Notes: generated from the sequence alone by a model not told the origin. A DNA stretch of 64,000 bases from Terrabacter sp. Root181 (GCF_001428505.1 NZ_LMHU01000005.1:124001-188000), one strand, 5' to 3'; positions 44,881-53,946 are shown, counted from the stretch's first letter. Numbers and translations: made by a program.

Positions 44881-45496
44881 CGCCGCGTCGGTCTGGAACC
44901 GCGAGAGCGCCGTCGCGACCGTCTTCTACCGGAGTGGCTACTCCGGGGCCATCGACTCCGTCGAGCCCGGCACCAAGGCGGACCTGCGTGCCGAGCTGAA
45001 GAACGAGAACGCCGGCCACATCGTCGGTGACGCCGCCGATGACACGTTCGAGTACGGCGTCTACCACGCGGCCGGTGCCCGCGTGACGGCGTGGTTCGAC
45101 GGCTACCTCAACACGCCCGGACGGCACGAGGGCATCGACGTCGCCTACGCGTCCGGTGCCGACGTCTTCGCCGTCCTCGGCGGCACGGTGACCCGCGTGA
45201 CGGAGGGGAGCGACTCGACGGACGCGCTGTCCACGCTCGCGGTCTACAACGCGACCTACGCCAAGACCGTCGTCTACCTCCACCTCAACCCGCTGGGTTT
45301 CGCCGTAGGACAGTCGATCTCGAAGGGCCAGAAGATCGGCGACGAGGCGGCCCGTGGGGCGCCCGCCACGCACACCCATGTCGAGATGCGCCCCGGCCGG
45401 CAGACCGCCGCGACGTTCAGCAGCGACACGACGCTCGTGAACCCGGTGCCCACCCAGTTCTGGATGGACCGCGGCTACAACGCCTGCTGCCAGTGA
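44849..45496 (+). pseudogene. M23-family metallopeptidase, 5'-truncated (no start codon)
   Basis: The homologous frame enters at about 44849 with NGQGQCVKNNAASVWNRES, part of a peptidase-inhibitor-I36-like domain that normally follows a signal peptide, and runs through GRHEGIDVAY (zinc His and Asp) and THTHVEMRPG (HxH) of the lysostaphin-type M23 domain to a stop at 45494. There is no ATG or GTG near the entry point, and no signal peptide. The first in-frame candidate within the domain is GTG near 45089. A peptidoglycan or protein endopeptidase in origin; now probably silent. Confidence 0.72.
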
Positions 45497-45502
45497 CGCG
45501 TG

Positions 45503-45533
45503 GGGGTGTGGCCGACGCCCTCGGCCACACCCC
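45503..45533. terminator. 13-bp perfect hairpin between convergent genes
   Basis: GGGGTGTGGCCGA (45503-45515) pairs with 45521-45533 around a 5-base loop, seven bases after the M23 stop and facing the DUF457-like gene. Confidence 0.82.
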
Positions 45534-45545
45534 TGGACGTGGACC

Positions 45546-46283
45546 TCAGCCCGGGACGACCAGCTGGACCGTGTGCCACGTGGTCCGCAGGGCCGGACCG
45601 AGGACGTCGACCCCGCCGGCCATCGTCACGACGAGCCAGGCAGCGGCGAGGGTGAGCGCGGGCCCGACGACGTGGCGCTCGACGGCGTGGTCCGTGCTGA
45701 GAGCCAGGTAGTTGTAGCGGTGGCCGTGCACCGGCCAGAACAGCGGGCAGCCCTGCACCGTGGCCATGTCACCGAGCAGGTGCACGGTGACCCCGATCGC
45801 CACGGCCCAGGGCACAACCCCGGCGGGGAAGGAGTCGAGCACGGCGCCTCGGGTCAGCATCGCGCCCATGAGCAGGCAGAGCAGGGTGTGGCCCACTGTC
45901 GCGCGGACCATGGTGACGCGCAGGGCCGCCGCCGCGAGGGCGAAGAGGAACGACAGGAACAGTCCGAGGGGCAGTCCGCCGACGTTCGTCAGGTGGGCGG
46001 CCAGGCCGGTGAACGCGGCGAGGCCGACGAACGAGTGCGTCCCGTTGCGGTGTCCTCCGCTGACCAGGCCCACGCACCAGGCGAGTCCGGCCGTGAGAGG
46101 ACCGAGGGAGCGGGCCGGCGTCGCGTCGGCGTGGTCGAAGTCCGGCAGCACGGCGGCGCCCGCCGCCGTGACGGCCGCGACGGGGACCGCCCACGAATCG
46201 ACCGTGACGCCGTGGTCGCGGAGCAGTGGCGTCAGGGCGAGGACTGCGACCGCGCCCGACAGGGCATGGGTCCTACCGAGCAC
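45546..46283 (-). CDS. YdjM/DUF457-like membrane-bound metal-dependent hydrolase
   Basis: 245 residues with about six hydrophobic helices. The motif MLGRTHALSGAVAVLAL with His6, LLPDFDHADATPAR read here as VLPDFDHADA, the GGHRNGTHSFVG segment with HRxxTHS, and GVTVHLLGDM are the family's histidine and aspartate motifs (E. coli YdjM is LexA-regulated). The substrate is unknown; phospholipid or peptidoglycan precursor hydrolysis is speculative. Confidence 0.87.
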   Translation of the reverse strand: MLGRTHALSGAVAVLALTPLLRDHGVTVDSWAVPVAAVTAAGAAVLPDFDHADATPARSLGPLTAGLAWCVGLVSGGHRNGTHSFVGLAAFTGLAAHLTNVGGLPLGLFLSFLFALAAAALRVTMVRATVGHTLLCLLMGAMLTRGAVLDSFPAGVVPWAVAIGVTVHLLGDMATVQGCPLFWPVHGHRYNYLALSTDHAVERHVVGPALTLAAAWLVVTMAGGVDVLGPALRTTWHTVQLVVPG

Positions 46284-46405
46284 CGCGGGCCACCGATCGC
46301 ACGAGCGGAGACTCTAGCCAGCCGTGGCGAACTCCCGGACACCGGGGTCGAGTCGACGGCGCGTCTGGTGTGCGCGAATTCCATTGTGTGGCAGGGTTTC
46401 CGATC

Positions 46406-47176
46406 GTGTCTGCTCGCTACCTCCCCAGGCTTCTGCCCCCTCTCGCCGCGGTGGTCGCGGCGGTTGCCGTGCTCGCGGGCTGCGGACTCCCGCTCCCGTC
46501 GCCCGGGGCCGGTGTCACCTACGACTCGACGCGGGTCCCCGGGCCGTCGTCCGTCCCCGGGTCGTCGCCCGTCCCGTCGCTGACTCCCGCGCAGGTGCGT
46601 GACGCCGTCACGGCGGTCGCGGCCCTCCCGATCAAGGGTCGGGCACCCCGGACCGGCTACGACCGTGAGGCCTTCGGGCCGGCGTGGACCGACGACGTCG
46701 ACGTCAGCGGCGGCCACAACGGCTGCGACACGCGCAACGACGTCCTCCGGCGCGACCTCACCGCCGAGCGACTCAAGCCGGGCACGCACGGATGCGTCGT
46801 GCTCTCAGGCACGCTCGCCGACCCCTACACGGGCCGCACCATCGTCTTCACCCGCGGGCGGTCCACCTCGTCACGGGTGCAGATCGACCACGTCGTGGCG
46901 CTCGGCGACGCCTGGGTCACCGGAGCGCAGCAGCTGACGCCGACCCAGCGCACGACCCTCGCGAACGACCCGCTCAACCTGCTGGCCGTCGACGGGCCGA
47001 CCAACAGCGCCAAGCGCGACGCCGACGCCGCGTCGTGGCTGCCGCCGAACAAGGTGTACCGCTGCACCTACGTGGCGCGCCAGGTCGCCGTGAAGTCGCG
47101 CTACCACCTGTGGGTCACGGCGGCAGAGGCGGTGCAGATCGCCCGTGTCCTCGCCGGGTGCTCGCGCGCGCGTTGA
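46406..47176 (+). CDS. Exported HNH-type nuclease lipoprotein (DUF1524-like)
   Basis: 256 residues from GTG 46406. The N terminus is a lipoprotein signal ending AVLAGC, followed by a Ser/Pro linker. The C-terminal domain is an HNH fold of the DUF1524/GmrSD-C type: VQIDHVVALGDAWVTGA carries the DH pair and LNLLAVDGPTNSAKRDADAAS (two parts, NLLAVDGPTNSAK then RDADAASW) the Asn and Lys. Cysteines (NGCDTRND, HGCVVLSG) may form disulfides. Exported relatives are predicted surface nucleases that use extracellular DNA. Confidence 0.88.
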   Translation: MSARYLPRLLPPLAAVVAAVAVLAGCGLPLPSPGAGVTYDSTRVPGPSSVPGSSPVPSLTPAQVRDAVTAVAALPIKGRAPRTGYDREAFGPAWTDDVDVSGGHNGCDTRNDVLRRDLTAERLKPGTHGCVVLSGTLADPYTGRTIVFTRGRSTSSRVQIDHVVALGDAWVTGAQQLTPTQRTTLANDPLNLLAVDGPTNSAKRDADAASWLPPNKVYRCTYVARQVAVKSRYHLWVTAAEAVQIARVLAGCSRAR

Positions 47177-47204
47177 GCGGGCCACGCCGACCGGCGGGCA
47201 TGGG

Positions 47205-47276
47205 GGAAGGGCCGGGCCCCACCTGACTGCCAAGCCGTGAGGGAGGGGTGGAGTGGCAGCCAATCCCGGCCCTTCC
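47205..47276. terminator. Two-step hairpin between convergent genes
   Basis: GGAAGGGCCGGG (47205-47216) pairs perfectly with 47265-47276; inside, CTGCCA (about 47227-47232) pairs with TGGCAG (about 47254-47259). It separates the HNH nuclease gene from the alanyl-tRNA synthetase-like gene. The remaining 47277-47346 shows no gene. Confidence 0.72.
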
Positions 47277-47346
47277 AGTAGGACACGGTACGGGACGAGG
47301 CGCGCTCGTTGGGCAGAATCGCCGGACGATTCGTGCCGATTCGCCG

Positions 47347-48747
47347 TCATCGGGCCTGACCGGCCTGCTCACCGCGCGAGCGGGCCCGCTGCTGCGCCAT
47401 CTGCTCGTCGAACTCCTCGCGCCAGCTCTCGCTCAGTGACATGCGCTGCGTCAGCGCCACCTCCGTCGACAGCTCGACGGGGAAGCCGTAGGTGTCGTGG
47501 AGCACGAAGAGGTCCGCGCCGGTGATGCCGGTGTCGCGGTGGCTCTCCAGCCGCTCGAGCCCGCGGCGCAGCGTCCTTCGGAAAGCGTGCTCCTCCCGTG
47601 CGAGCACCGCGACGACGTCGTCGGCGGCAGCGGCCACCTCGGGGTAGGCGGCGGCGTAGACCTCGGCGACCGTGGGGACGACGTGCGGGAAGAAGTTGTC
47701 GTCGATGCCCAGGTCGACGGCGAACCGGACGGCCCGGCGCACGAGCCGGCGCATGACGTAGCCCTGGGCCTTGTTGCTCGGCCGCACGCCGTCGACGGCG
47801 AGGAACGTCGCGCCGCGGAGGTGGTCGGCGATGACCCGCATCGCGAGGGTCTCGTCGTCGTAGGCGCGCCCCGACAGCTCCTCGAGCCGCTCGACGATGG
47901 GCCGCAGCAGGCTGATGCGGAAGACGTCGGGCGAGTCGATGGCCGCGGCGGCGATGCGCTCGAGCCCGCCGCCGTAGTCGACGTTGCGGCGCGGCAGCGG
48001 CTCGAAGCCGGTCTCGGTGCGGCGGTACTCCATGAAGACGGAGTTGCCGAGCTCGATGAACCGGCCACAGTCGCAGTTCTGGTGGCAGTGCGCGCCGTAG
48101 GCAGGGTCGTGCTCGACGTGCGGGAAGAGGTAGAAGACCTCGGTGTCGGGTCCACCGGGCTCACCGACCGGCATGTCATCGGCCGATCCCTCGCGACACC
48201 ACCAGTTCTTCTTGCCGTAGAAGGCGATCCGTGCGCCGCCGGTGCCGACCTCTGCGGCGTGCTCCTCGGTGTCGACCTCGACCTGGTCGGCACTCACCCC
48301 GGCCTCGGCGAAGAGCCGCGTCCACACCGCGGCCGACTCGTCGTCCTTGGGTATGCCGTTCGCCGCGTCCCCGATGAAGCACGACACGTAGAGCCGGGCC
48401 GGGTCCAGGCCGACCGTGTCGGTGAGGAAACCCCAGAACTGGGGGAGCTGCTCGTCCTTGAAGTAGTCCCCGAGGCTCCAGTTGCCGAGCATCTCGAAGA
48501 AGGTCGTGTGCCGGTTGTCGCCGACCTCCTCGATGTCCTGGACGCGCAGGCAGGTCTGGCTGTCGACGAGCCGGCGCCCGCCCGGGTGCTCGGCGCCGAG
48601 CAGGTAGGGGAGCAGCGGCTGCATGCCGCTGCCGGTGAAGAGGGTGGTCGGGTCGTCGTCCGGGACGAGCCGCGCACGCGGGATGACCGCGTGGCCGTGC
48701 CGGGCCAGGTGGTCGAGGAACGCGCTGCGGATCTCGTCTGCGTCCAT
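47347..48747 (-). CDS. Alanyl-tRNA synthetase-like protein, catalytic and tRNA-binding core only
   Basis: 466 residues; full AlaRS is about 870-890. Class II motifs: RHTTFFEMLGNWSLGDYFK (motif 2), GNSVFMEYRR, NVDYGGGLERIAA (motif 3, where AlaRS has DTGMGLER) and PSNKAQGYVMRRLVRRAVRF before HDTYGFPVELSTEVAL, where the editing domain would begin. The protein stops there with about 30 further residues, so editing and C-Ala domains are absent. An insert HCHQNCDCGRFIELGNS differs from normal AlaRS. It may charge tRNA or another acceptor with alanine; no true alaS is in the window. Confidence 0.88.
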   Translation of the reverse strand: MDADEIRSAFLDHLARHGHAVIPRARLVPDDDPTTLFTGSGMQPLLPYLLGAEHPGGRRLVDSQTCLRVQDIEEVGDNRHTTFFEMLGNWSLGDYFKDEQLPQFWGFLTDTVGLDPARLYVSCFIGDAANGIPKDDESAAVWTRLFAEAGVSADQVEVDTEEHAAEVGTGGARIAFYGKKNWWCREGSADDMPVGEPGGPDTEVFYLFPHVEHDPAYGAHCHQNCDCGRFIELGNSVFMEYRRTETGFEPLPRRNVDYGGGLERIAAAAIDSPDVFRISLLRPIVERLEELSGRAYDDETLAMRVIADHLRGATFLAVDGVRPSNKAQGYVMRRLVRRAVRFAVDLGIDDNFFPHVVPTVAEVYAAAYPEVAAAADDVVAVLAREEHAFRRTLRRGLERLESHRDTGITGADLFVLHDTYGFPVELSTEVALTQRMSLSESWREEFDEQMAQQRARSRGEQAGQAR

Positions 48748-48824
48748 GTCCTGATTCGACACCCGGGACGCTCGGTCCACCAGTCGGTTTCGCGACGGGC
48801 CACTCGGGCAGGCATGCTCGTCGC

Positions 48825-49823
48825 ATGCGCCCGCTCGTCGACCTCGTCCTCGTCGTGGCGCTCCTGGGTCTCGCGATCCACGCCGCACGCACCGATCCCC
48901 GCCGCTGGCGCACCGGGGTCCTCCTCCTCGGAGCGATCTGGGCCGCGCTCTCGGCGGTGGGGGTGGGCGTGCTCGTCCTGCCGTGGGCCGCGTCGGTCGT
49001 GCTGGGGCTCCTCTTCGTCGGCAACGGTCTGCGACTGGTGCGTCCCGAGGGCCGCGGCCCGACCAACGTCGTGGCGCTCGTCCTCGGCCTGGCGATGCTT
49101 GCCGCGACCGTCGCCGCCATCGGGCTCGTCGGGTCCGGCACGTCCGGCACGGCGGGCACGTCGGGTCCGGCCGTCGTCGGCGCGGTCGTCCTGCTGCTGC
49201 CGGGCTACCCGGCGCTCGCGTTCGCCGGCTACGCGCTCTACTGCCTGACGTACCGCCGCCACAGCGTGCGGCCCGATCCCGCGGCGGTCGTCGTGCTCGG
49301 GTCGGGGCTCGTGGGTGGCACGGTGCCGCAGCTGCTCGCCCACCGGCTCGACGCGGCCGCCGACGCCTGGCGCGCGGAGCGCGACCGTGGTCACGACCCG
49401 CTGCTCGTCCCGAGCGGTGGGCAGGGCGACGACGAGCCCATGGCGGAGGGCGTGGCCATGACCGCCTACCTCGTGGCCCACGGCATACCTCCCCAGTCGG
49501 TCGCGACGGAGGACCGGGCGACGACGACCGAGGAGAACCTGCTGCTGTCGCGCGAGATCCTGCGGTCGCGGGGGCTCTGGGCCGCCGGCCACCTCCGCGT
49601 GGTCACGAGCAACTACCACGTCGGGCGTGCAGCCCTGCTGACCCGGCGCCTCGGCATCGACGCCGACGTCACGGGTGGCCCGACGGCGTGGTACTTCCTG
49701 CCGAGCGCCTTCCTGCGTGAGTTCCTCGCGGCGCTCACGCTCCACCCGCGCACCAACCTCGCGGGGCTCGGCCTCTGGGCCGCGTTCACGGCCTACCTCT
49801 CGTATGCCGTCCTGCCCGGTTGA
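48825..49823 (+). CDS. YdcF/SanA-like DUF218 membrane protein
   Basis: 332 residues. Four to five N-terminal membrane helices (about 1-125) precede a DUF218 domain: AVVVLGSGLVGGTVPQLLAHRLDAA (parts AVVVLGSGL and LLAHRLDAA), VPSGGQGDDEPMAEG, TTTEENLLLSREIL and VTSNYHVGRAALL. This is the pattern of ElyC/SanA/YdcF, linked in enterics to envelope or lipid-carrier homeostasis. Divergent from the AlaRS-like gene (77-base spacer). Confidence 0.9.
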   Translation: MRPLVDLVLVVALLGLAIHAARTDPRRWRTGVLLLGAIWAALSAVGVGVLVLPWAASVVLGLLFVGNGLRLVRPEGRGPTNVVALVLGLAMLAATVAAIGLVGSGTSGTAGTSGPAVVGAVVLLLPGYPALAFAGYALYCLTYRRHSVRPDPAAVVVLGSGLVGGTVPQLLAHRLDAAADAWRAERDRGHDPLLVPSGGQGDDEPMAEGVAMTAYLVAHGIPPQSVATEDRATTTEENLLLSREILRSRGLWAAGHLRVVTSNYHVGRAALLTRRLGIDADVTGGPTAWYFLPSAFLREFLAALTLHPRTNLAGLGLWAAFTAYLSYAVLPG

Positions 49824-49838
49824 CGTCGCGCCGCCCGG

Positions 49839-51380
49839 TCAGGGCGTGGCGGGCTGCTGCTGCGCCAGGTCGTCGCGCAGCACGCGCTTGAGCAGCTTGC
49901 CGCTCTGGTTGCGGGGCAGCTCGTCGACGAAGTGGATCGCCTTGGGCAGCTTGAACGGTGCGAGGGTCGCGCGGGCGTGGTCGACGAGCTCGGTCTCGGT
50001 CACCGTCCGGCCGTCGCGGAGGACGACGACGGCCGTGACGGCCTCGACCCAGCGCTCGTGGGGGGTGGCGATGACGGCCACCTCGGCGACGGCCGGGTGG
50101 GTGTAGAGCGCGTCCTCGACCTCGCGTGAGGCGACCATGACGCCGCCGGTGTTGATGACGTCCTTGATGCGGTCGACGACGGTGAGGTAGCCCGCGTCGT
50201 CGCGGGTCACGAGGTCGCCGGAGTGGAACCACCCGTCCCGGAAGGCCTCCGTCGTCGCGTCCTGCTTGTTCCAGTAGCCGGTGCACAGCTGGGGTGAGCG
50301 GTAGAGCAGCTCGCCCGGTTCGCCCGCCGGGACGTCGCCGCCCTCCGGGTCGACGACGCGCGCCTCGACGAAGAGGACGGTGCGGCCGCACGCCTCGGGT
50401 CGCTCGGCGTGCTCCTCGGGCCGCAGCACCGTCGCCAGGGGACCGATCTCGGACTGGCCGAAGCAGTTCCAGAAGCCGAGCGCGGGCAGTCGCTCCTGGA
50501 GCCGGTCGCGCACCGGGACCGGCATGATCGAGGCGCCGTAGTACGCCTTGCGCAGCGAGCCGAGGTCGGCCGTGTCGAGGGCCGGGTGGTTCGACAGCGG
50601 CACCCAGACGGTCGGCGCGAGGAAGAGCGACCCGATGCCCTGCGAGGCGACCCGCTCGAGGATCGTCGCGACGTCGGGGCGCGGCAGCAGGTGGTTCGTC
50701 GCGCCCACCGCGAGGTAGGGCAGGAGGAAGACGTGCATCTGCGCCGAGTGGTAGAGCGGCATCGAGTGGAGCGGGGCGTCGTCCTCGCGCAGGTCGAGAC
50801 CGACGATGCACGAGACGTACTCGTGGACGAGCGCGCGGTGCGTCATCATCGCGCCCTTCGGCTGCGAGGTCGTGCCGGACGTGTAGAGCAGCTGGACGAT
50901 GTCGGTGTCACGCGTCCCGACGTCGAGCACGGGCACGTCGCCCTCGCTCCAGCCCGGCAGCACCGCGTCGTCGCCGCCGTGGAGCAGCAGCACCTGCTCG
51001 AGGTCGGTGTCGCCGCGCACGGCCTCGACGGAGGGCCGCAGCGCCACGTCGACGAGCGCCACCCGGGCGCCCGAGTCGCGCAGCAGGTAGGTCAGCTCGG
51101 GTCCGGTGAGGGCGTAGTTGATCGGGACGTGCACGAGACCCGCCCGGGCGCAGCCGAGGTAGGCGAGCAGGTAGGCGTCGGAGTTGACCCCCACCGTCGC
51201 GACGCGGTCACCGGCGGCGAGCCCGAGACCCAGCAGGTGCGCGGCAGCGCGGCTCACGGCGTCGTCGAGGGCGGCATACGTCCACGAGCGGTCGTCGAAG
51301 ACGAGCGCCACGCGCTCGGGGTGACGCGACGCGCTGCGGCGGACGATGTCGTCGACGGTGCTCGAGGTGATGGCGCTCAT
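49839..51380 (-). CDS. Acyl-CoA synthetase (AMP-forming)
   Basis: 513 residues. ANL-superfamily motifs: YTSGTTSQPKGAMMTHRAL (P-loop, A3), FWNCFGQSE (A5), WFHSGDLVTRDDAGYL (A7), VDRIKDVINTGG (A8) and catalytic Lys in NQSGKLLKRVL (A10). It activates a fatty or aromatic acid to the CoA thioester via an acyl-adenylate. Its ATG overlaps the stop of the upstream enoyl-CoA hydratase gene by four bases, so the pair works in fatty or carboxylic acid catabolism. Confidence 0.93.
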   Translation of the reverse strand: MSAITSSTVDDIVRRSASRHPERVALVFDDRSWTYAALDDAVSRAAAHLLGLGLAAGDRVATVGVNSDAYLLAYLGCARAGLVHVPINYALTGPELTYLLRDSGARVALVDVALRPSVEAVRGDTDLEQVLLLHGGDDAVLPGWSEGDVPVLDVGTRDTDIVQLLYTSGTTSQPKGAMMTHRALVHEYVSCIVGLDLREDDAPLHSMPLYHSAQMHVFLLPYLAVGATNHLLPRPDVATILERVASQGIGSLFLAPTVWVPLSNHPALDTADLGSLRKAYYGASIMPVPVRDRLQERLPALGFWNCFGQSEIGPLATVLRPEEHAERPEACGRTVLFVEARVVDPEGGDVPAGEPGELLYRSPQLCTGYWNKQDATTEAFRDGWFHSGDLVTRDDAGYLTVVDRIKDVINTGGVMVASREVEDALYTHPAVAEVAVIATPHERWVEAVTAVVVLRDGRTVTETELVDHARATLAPFKLPKAIHFVDELPRNQSGKLLKRVLRDDLAQQQPATP

Positions 51381-52174
51381 GGGGTGTCTCCGTGGGTCGG
51401 GCGGTCGGGATGCGGGGCGGCGAAGGCGGCGAGCAGGGCGCCGGCCTCGGCGCCCGCCGAGAGGCGCGCGATGGTCGCGGCCTCGTCGGCGAGCTGGGCG
51501 GCATACGTCCGCTCGCCCGACCGGCGCAGCAGGCGGGCCGCCTCACCGACGGCCTCGCGCGGAAGGGCGGCGATGGCGGCGACCACCTCACCGGCCCGGG
51601 CGTCGAGCGTGTCGGCGGGGCACACCTCGGTGACGAGCCCCCAGTCGAGCGCCGTCGCCGCGTCGATCGGCGTGCCGGTGAGCAGGAAGAGAGCGGCCCG
51701 CCGCGCGCCCACCGCGGCGGGCAGGAGAGCGCTCACCCCGCAGTCGGGTGACAGGCCGACGGAGGGGTAGGCCGCCACGAACGTCGCGTGGTCGGCGGCG
51801 AGCACCACGTCGGAGGCGAGGACGAGACCCACGCCCGCGCCGGCGGCCGCACCCTGGACGACGGCGACGACAGGAGTCGGCAGCGCCCGCAGCGCCGAGA
51901 GCACCTCGTGCAGGACCCCGGCCAGCTCGGCGACGAACGCCCGGCGCTCGGGGGCCGCGGCCATGGCGCGCACGTCTCCCCCGGCGCAGAAGAGCCGGCC
52001 GTCAGCACGGATGACGACCACGTGCACCCGCTCCGAGACGCTCGCGATCCCGGCGACCGCGTCGCGCAGCGCGAGTGCGGTGGGCAGGTCCACGGCGTTG
52101 CCGGCGTCGGGTCGCGCGAGCCGGATCGTGGCCACGCCGCCGGACACCGACAGCATCGGCACCGTCGTCGTCAC
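51377..52174 (-). CDS. Enoyl-CoA hydratase/isomerase family protein
   Basis: 265 residues from GTG 52174 with GGAGG about 15 bases upstream. Crotonase marks: GRLFCAGGDVRAMA (oxyanion hole), VQGAAAGAGVGLVLASDVVLAAD (in parts VQGAAAGAGVGL and SDVVLAAD), PSVGLSPDCG with the second catalytic position Asp rather than Glu, GLVTEV. It hydrates or isomerises enoyl-CoA. Operon with the acyl-CoA synthetase. Confidence 0.92.
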   Translation of the reverse strand: MTTTVPMLSVSGGVATIRLARPDAGNAVDLPTALALRDAVAGIASVSERVHVVVIRADGRLFCAGGDVRAMAAAPERRAFVAELAGVLHEVLSALRALPTPVVAVVQGAAAGAGVGLVLASDVVLAADHATFVAAYPSVGLSPDCGVSALLPAAVGARRAALFLLTGTPIDAATALDWGLVTEVCPADTLDARAGEVVAAIAALPREAVGEAARLLRRSGERTYAAQLADEAATIARLSAGAEAGALLAAFAAPHPDRPTHGDTP

Positions 52175-52281
52175 GGGTTCATCCTGCCTCCCGCGGCGCC
52201 GGTTGGGGAGGCCCGGCCCACCCGAAGGACAGATGGCGTATGCCGTCCGGCGCGGCCCCGGGGCCCGTACAGTGACTGGGC

Positions 52282-52881
52282 ATGGACTTCGTGACGCGAG
52301 GCTTCCAGGGGCGCCCACGTGGCCGCGACGAGCGGTTGCCCCCGGGGCAGTACCTCACCGGCGACTTCCCGGTGCTGTCGGCCGGACCGACGCCCGGCGT
52401 CGACCACGACGAGTGGGAGCTCTGGGTCGCGACCGAGGACGGCACCCGCCACACGTGGTCGTGGCAGGAGCTCATGGCGCTCCCGGCCGAGACGGTCACC
52501 GTCGACATCCACTGCGTCACGAGCTGGTCCAAGCTCGACACCGAGTGGCGCGGCGTCTCGCTCGACACGCTCCTCGCCGACGTCGAGACCGCTGCCGACT
52601 TCGCCCTGGTGCACAGCTACGGCGGCTACACGACGAACCTGCCGCTCGAGGACCTCCTCGACGGGCAGGCCTGGGTCGCCTACGCCTACGACGGCGACGA
52701 CCTCCGCCCCGAGCACGGCGGCCCGGCAAGGCTGCTCGTGCCCCACCTCTACTTCTGGAAGTCGGCGAAGTGGGTGCGCGGCATCGAGCTGATGCTCGAG
52801 GACTCGCCCGGCTTCTGGGAGCAGCTCGGCTACCACGACTACGGCGACCCATGGCGCGAGCAGCGGTACCAGGGGGACTGA
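52282..52881 (+). CDS. Molybdopterin-dependent oxidoreductase (sulfite oxidase/YedY fold)
   Basis: 199 residues, the short stand-alone domain form. The Mo-binding cysteine is in DIHCVTSWSKLDTEWRG; PHLYFWKSAKWVRGIEL and FALVHSYGGYTTNLPLED are also conserved in the family. There is no signal peptide, so it is cytoplasmic, unlike YedY (MsrP). The substrate is unknown. The next gene starts 31 bases before this one ends and encodes its probable reductase. Confidence 0.9.
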   Translation: MDFVTRGFQGRPRGRDERLPPGQYLTGDFPVLSAGPTPGVDHDEWELWVATEDGTRHTWSWQELMALPAETVTVDIHCVTSWSKLDTEWRGVSLDTLLADVETAADFALVHSYGGYTTNLPLEDLLDGQAWVAYAYDGDDLRPEHGGPARLLVPHLYFWKSAKWVRGIELMLEDSPGFWEQLGYHDYGDPWREQRYQGD

Positions 52882-53606
52882 GCGCCCGGCGCGCGTGGCG
52901 GGACGCCGCGCTCGTCGAGCGCCGGCCCGAGACGAGGAGCGCCGTGACGCTCGTCCTCGACGTCGACGGCTGGCCCGGACACCTGCCCGGGCAGCACGTC
53001 GACGTGCGGCTCACGGCCCCCGACGGCTACACCGCGACGCGGAGCTACTCCGTCTCGGCCCCCGAGCGGGCGAACCGGGTCGAGCTGACGGTCCAGCGGG
53101 TCCCGGACGGCGAGGTGTCGGGCTTCCTCGCCGACGGGCTCGCCGTCGGCGACGCGGTGCGCCTGCGCGGCCCCGTCGGCGGCTGGTTCGTCTGGCGCCC
53201 AGGGCAACCCGGGCCGGTGCTGCTCGTGGCCGGCGGCTCGGGGGTCGTGCCCGTCATGGCGATGCTCCGGGCGCGCGACGTCGGGTCACCGCCGTTCCGG
53301 CTCGTCTACTCGGTCCGCGACCCCGACGACGTCATCTACCGCGACGAGCTCGCGGCGATCGCCGCCACGGACGGCGCCGACGTCCACCTCGTCCACACGC
53401 GCCGGGCACCCGACGGTGACGCGCGGCCGACCGGGCGCCTGCGGGAGACCGACCTCGTGGCGGCCGGCTGGGGCGGTGACGACCCGCCCACCTGCTACGT
53501 GTGCGGCCCGACGGGCTTCGTCGAGAGTGCCGCCGACCTGCTCGTCGGCCTCGGCCATGCGGCCGACCGCATCAGGACAGAGAGATTCGGGCCGAGCGGC
53601 CCGTGA
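52851..53606 (+). CDS. Ferredoxin reductase-type FAD/NAD(P)-binding oxidoreductase
   Basis: 251 residues. FAD domain: GQHVDVRLTAPDGYTATRSYSVSAP (parts GQHVDVRLT and TRSYSVSAP with RxYS). NAD(P) domain: LLVAGGSGVVPVMAML, YSVRDPDDVIYRDEL, and CYVCGPTGFVESA. There is no 2Fe-2S domain. It likely shuttles electrons between NAD(P)H and the overlapping Mo enzyme. Its 31-base overlap with the upstream gene indicates coupled translation. Confidence 0.9.
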   Translation: MARAAVPGGLSARRAWRDAALVERRPETRSAVTLVLDVDGWPGHLPGQHVDVRLTAPDGYTATRSYSVSAPERANRVELTVQRVPDGEVSGFLADGLAVGDAVRLRGPVGGWFVWRPGQPGPVLLVAGGSGVVPVMAMLRARDVGSPPFRLVYSVRDPDDVIYRDELAAIAATDGADVHLVHTRRAPDGDARPTGRLRETDLVAAGWGGDDPPTCYVCGPTGFVESAADLLVGLGHAADRIRTERFGPSGP

Positions 53607-53619
53607 AGGAGGACCTCCC

Positions 53620-53946
53620 ATGACGATCCCGGGGCACCCAGGCGCGGAGGCGGCATACGACGGCAACCTCATGGCCGGTCCGCTGTCCGAGCTCTTCGCT
53701 CTCGACGTCACCGTGGCGGTGGTCCGGTGCCGCGGCTGCGGCTCGTCGACGGAGGTCGCGACGCTCCGCGTCTACGGGCCCGACCCCGGTCTCGTCGGCC
53801 GGTGCCCCGGCTGCGACGACGTGCTGCTCCGCGTCGTCCGCACCCCAGACGCGGTGTGGCTCGACCTCGGGGGCGTCACCTCGCTCCGCGTGCCTGCTCC
53901 TCGCGTTGCGCCCGCCGGGGACGGGGACGAGTCGGCTCGAACCTGA
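53620..53946 (+). CDS. DUF6510 family zinc-ribbon protein
   Basis: 108 residues. YDGNLMAGPLSELFALDVTVA is the conserved DUF6510 start (given here as DGNLMAGPLSELF); CRGCG and CPGCDD form a zinc ribbon. Gene order Mo oxidoreductase, flavin reductase, DUF6510 is shared by several actinobacteria as far as I recall, so it may be an electron-transfer or assembly partner; its function is unknown. It has the strong site AAGGAGG ahead of ATG 53620. Confidence 0.85.
   Translation: MTIPGHPGAEAAYDGNLMAGPLSELFALDVTVAVVRCRGCGSSTEVATLRVYGPDPGLVGRCPGCDDVLLRVVRTPDAVWLDLGGVTSLRVPAPRVAPAGDGDESART

Noticed and set aside
47347-48747. Pseudogene of a full-length alaS
   Set aside because: The frame ends at a domain boundary with motif changes; the downstream DNA shows no remnant editing-domain frame before the convergent gene.
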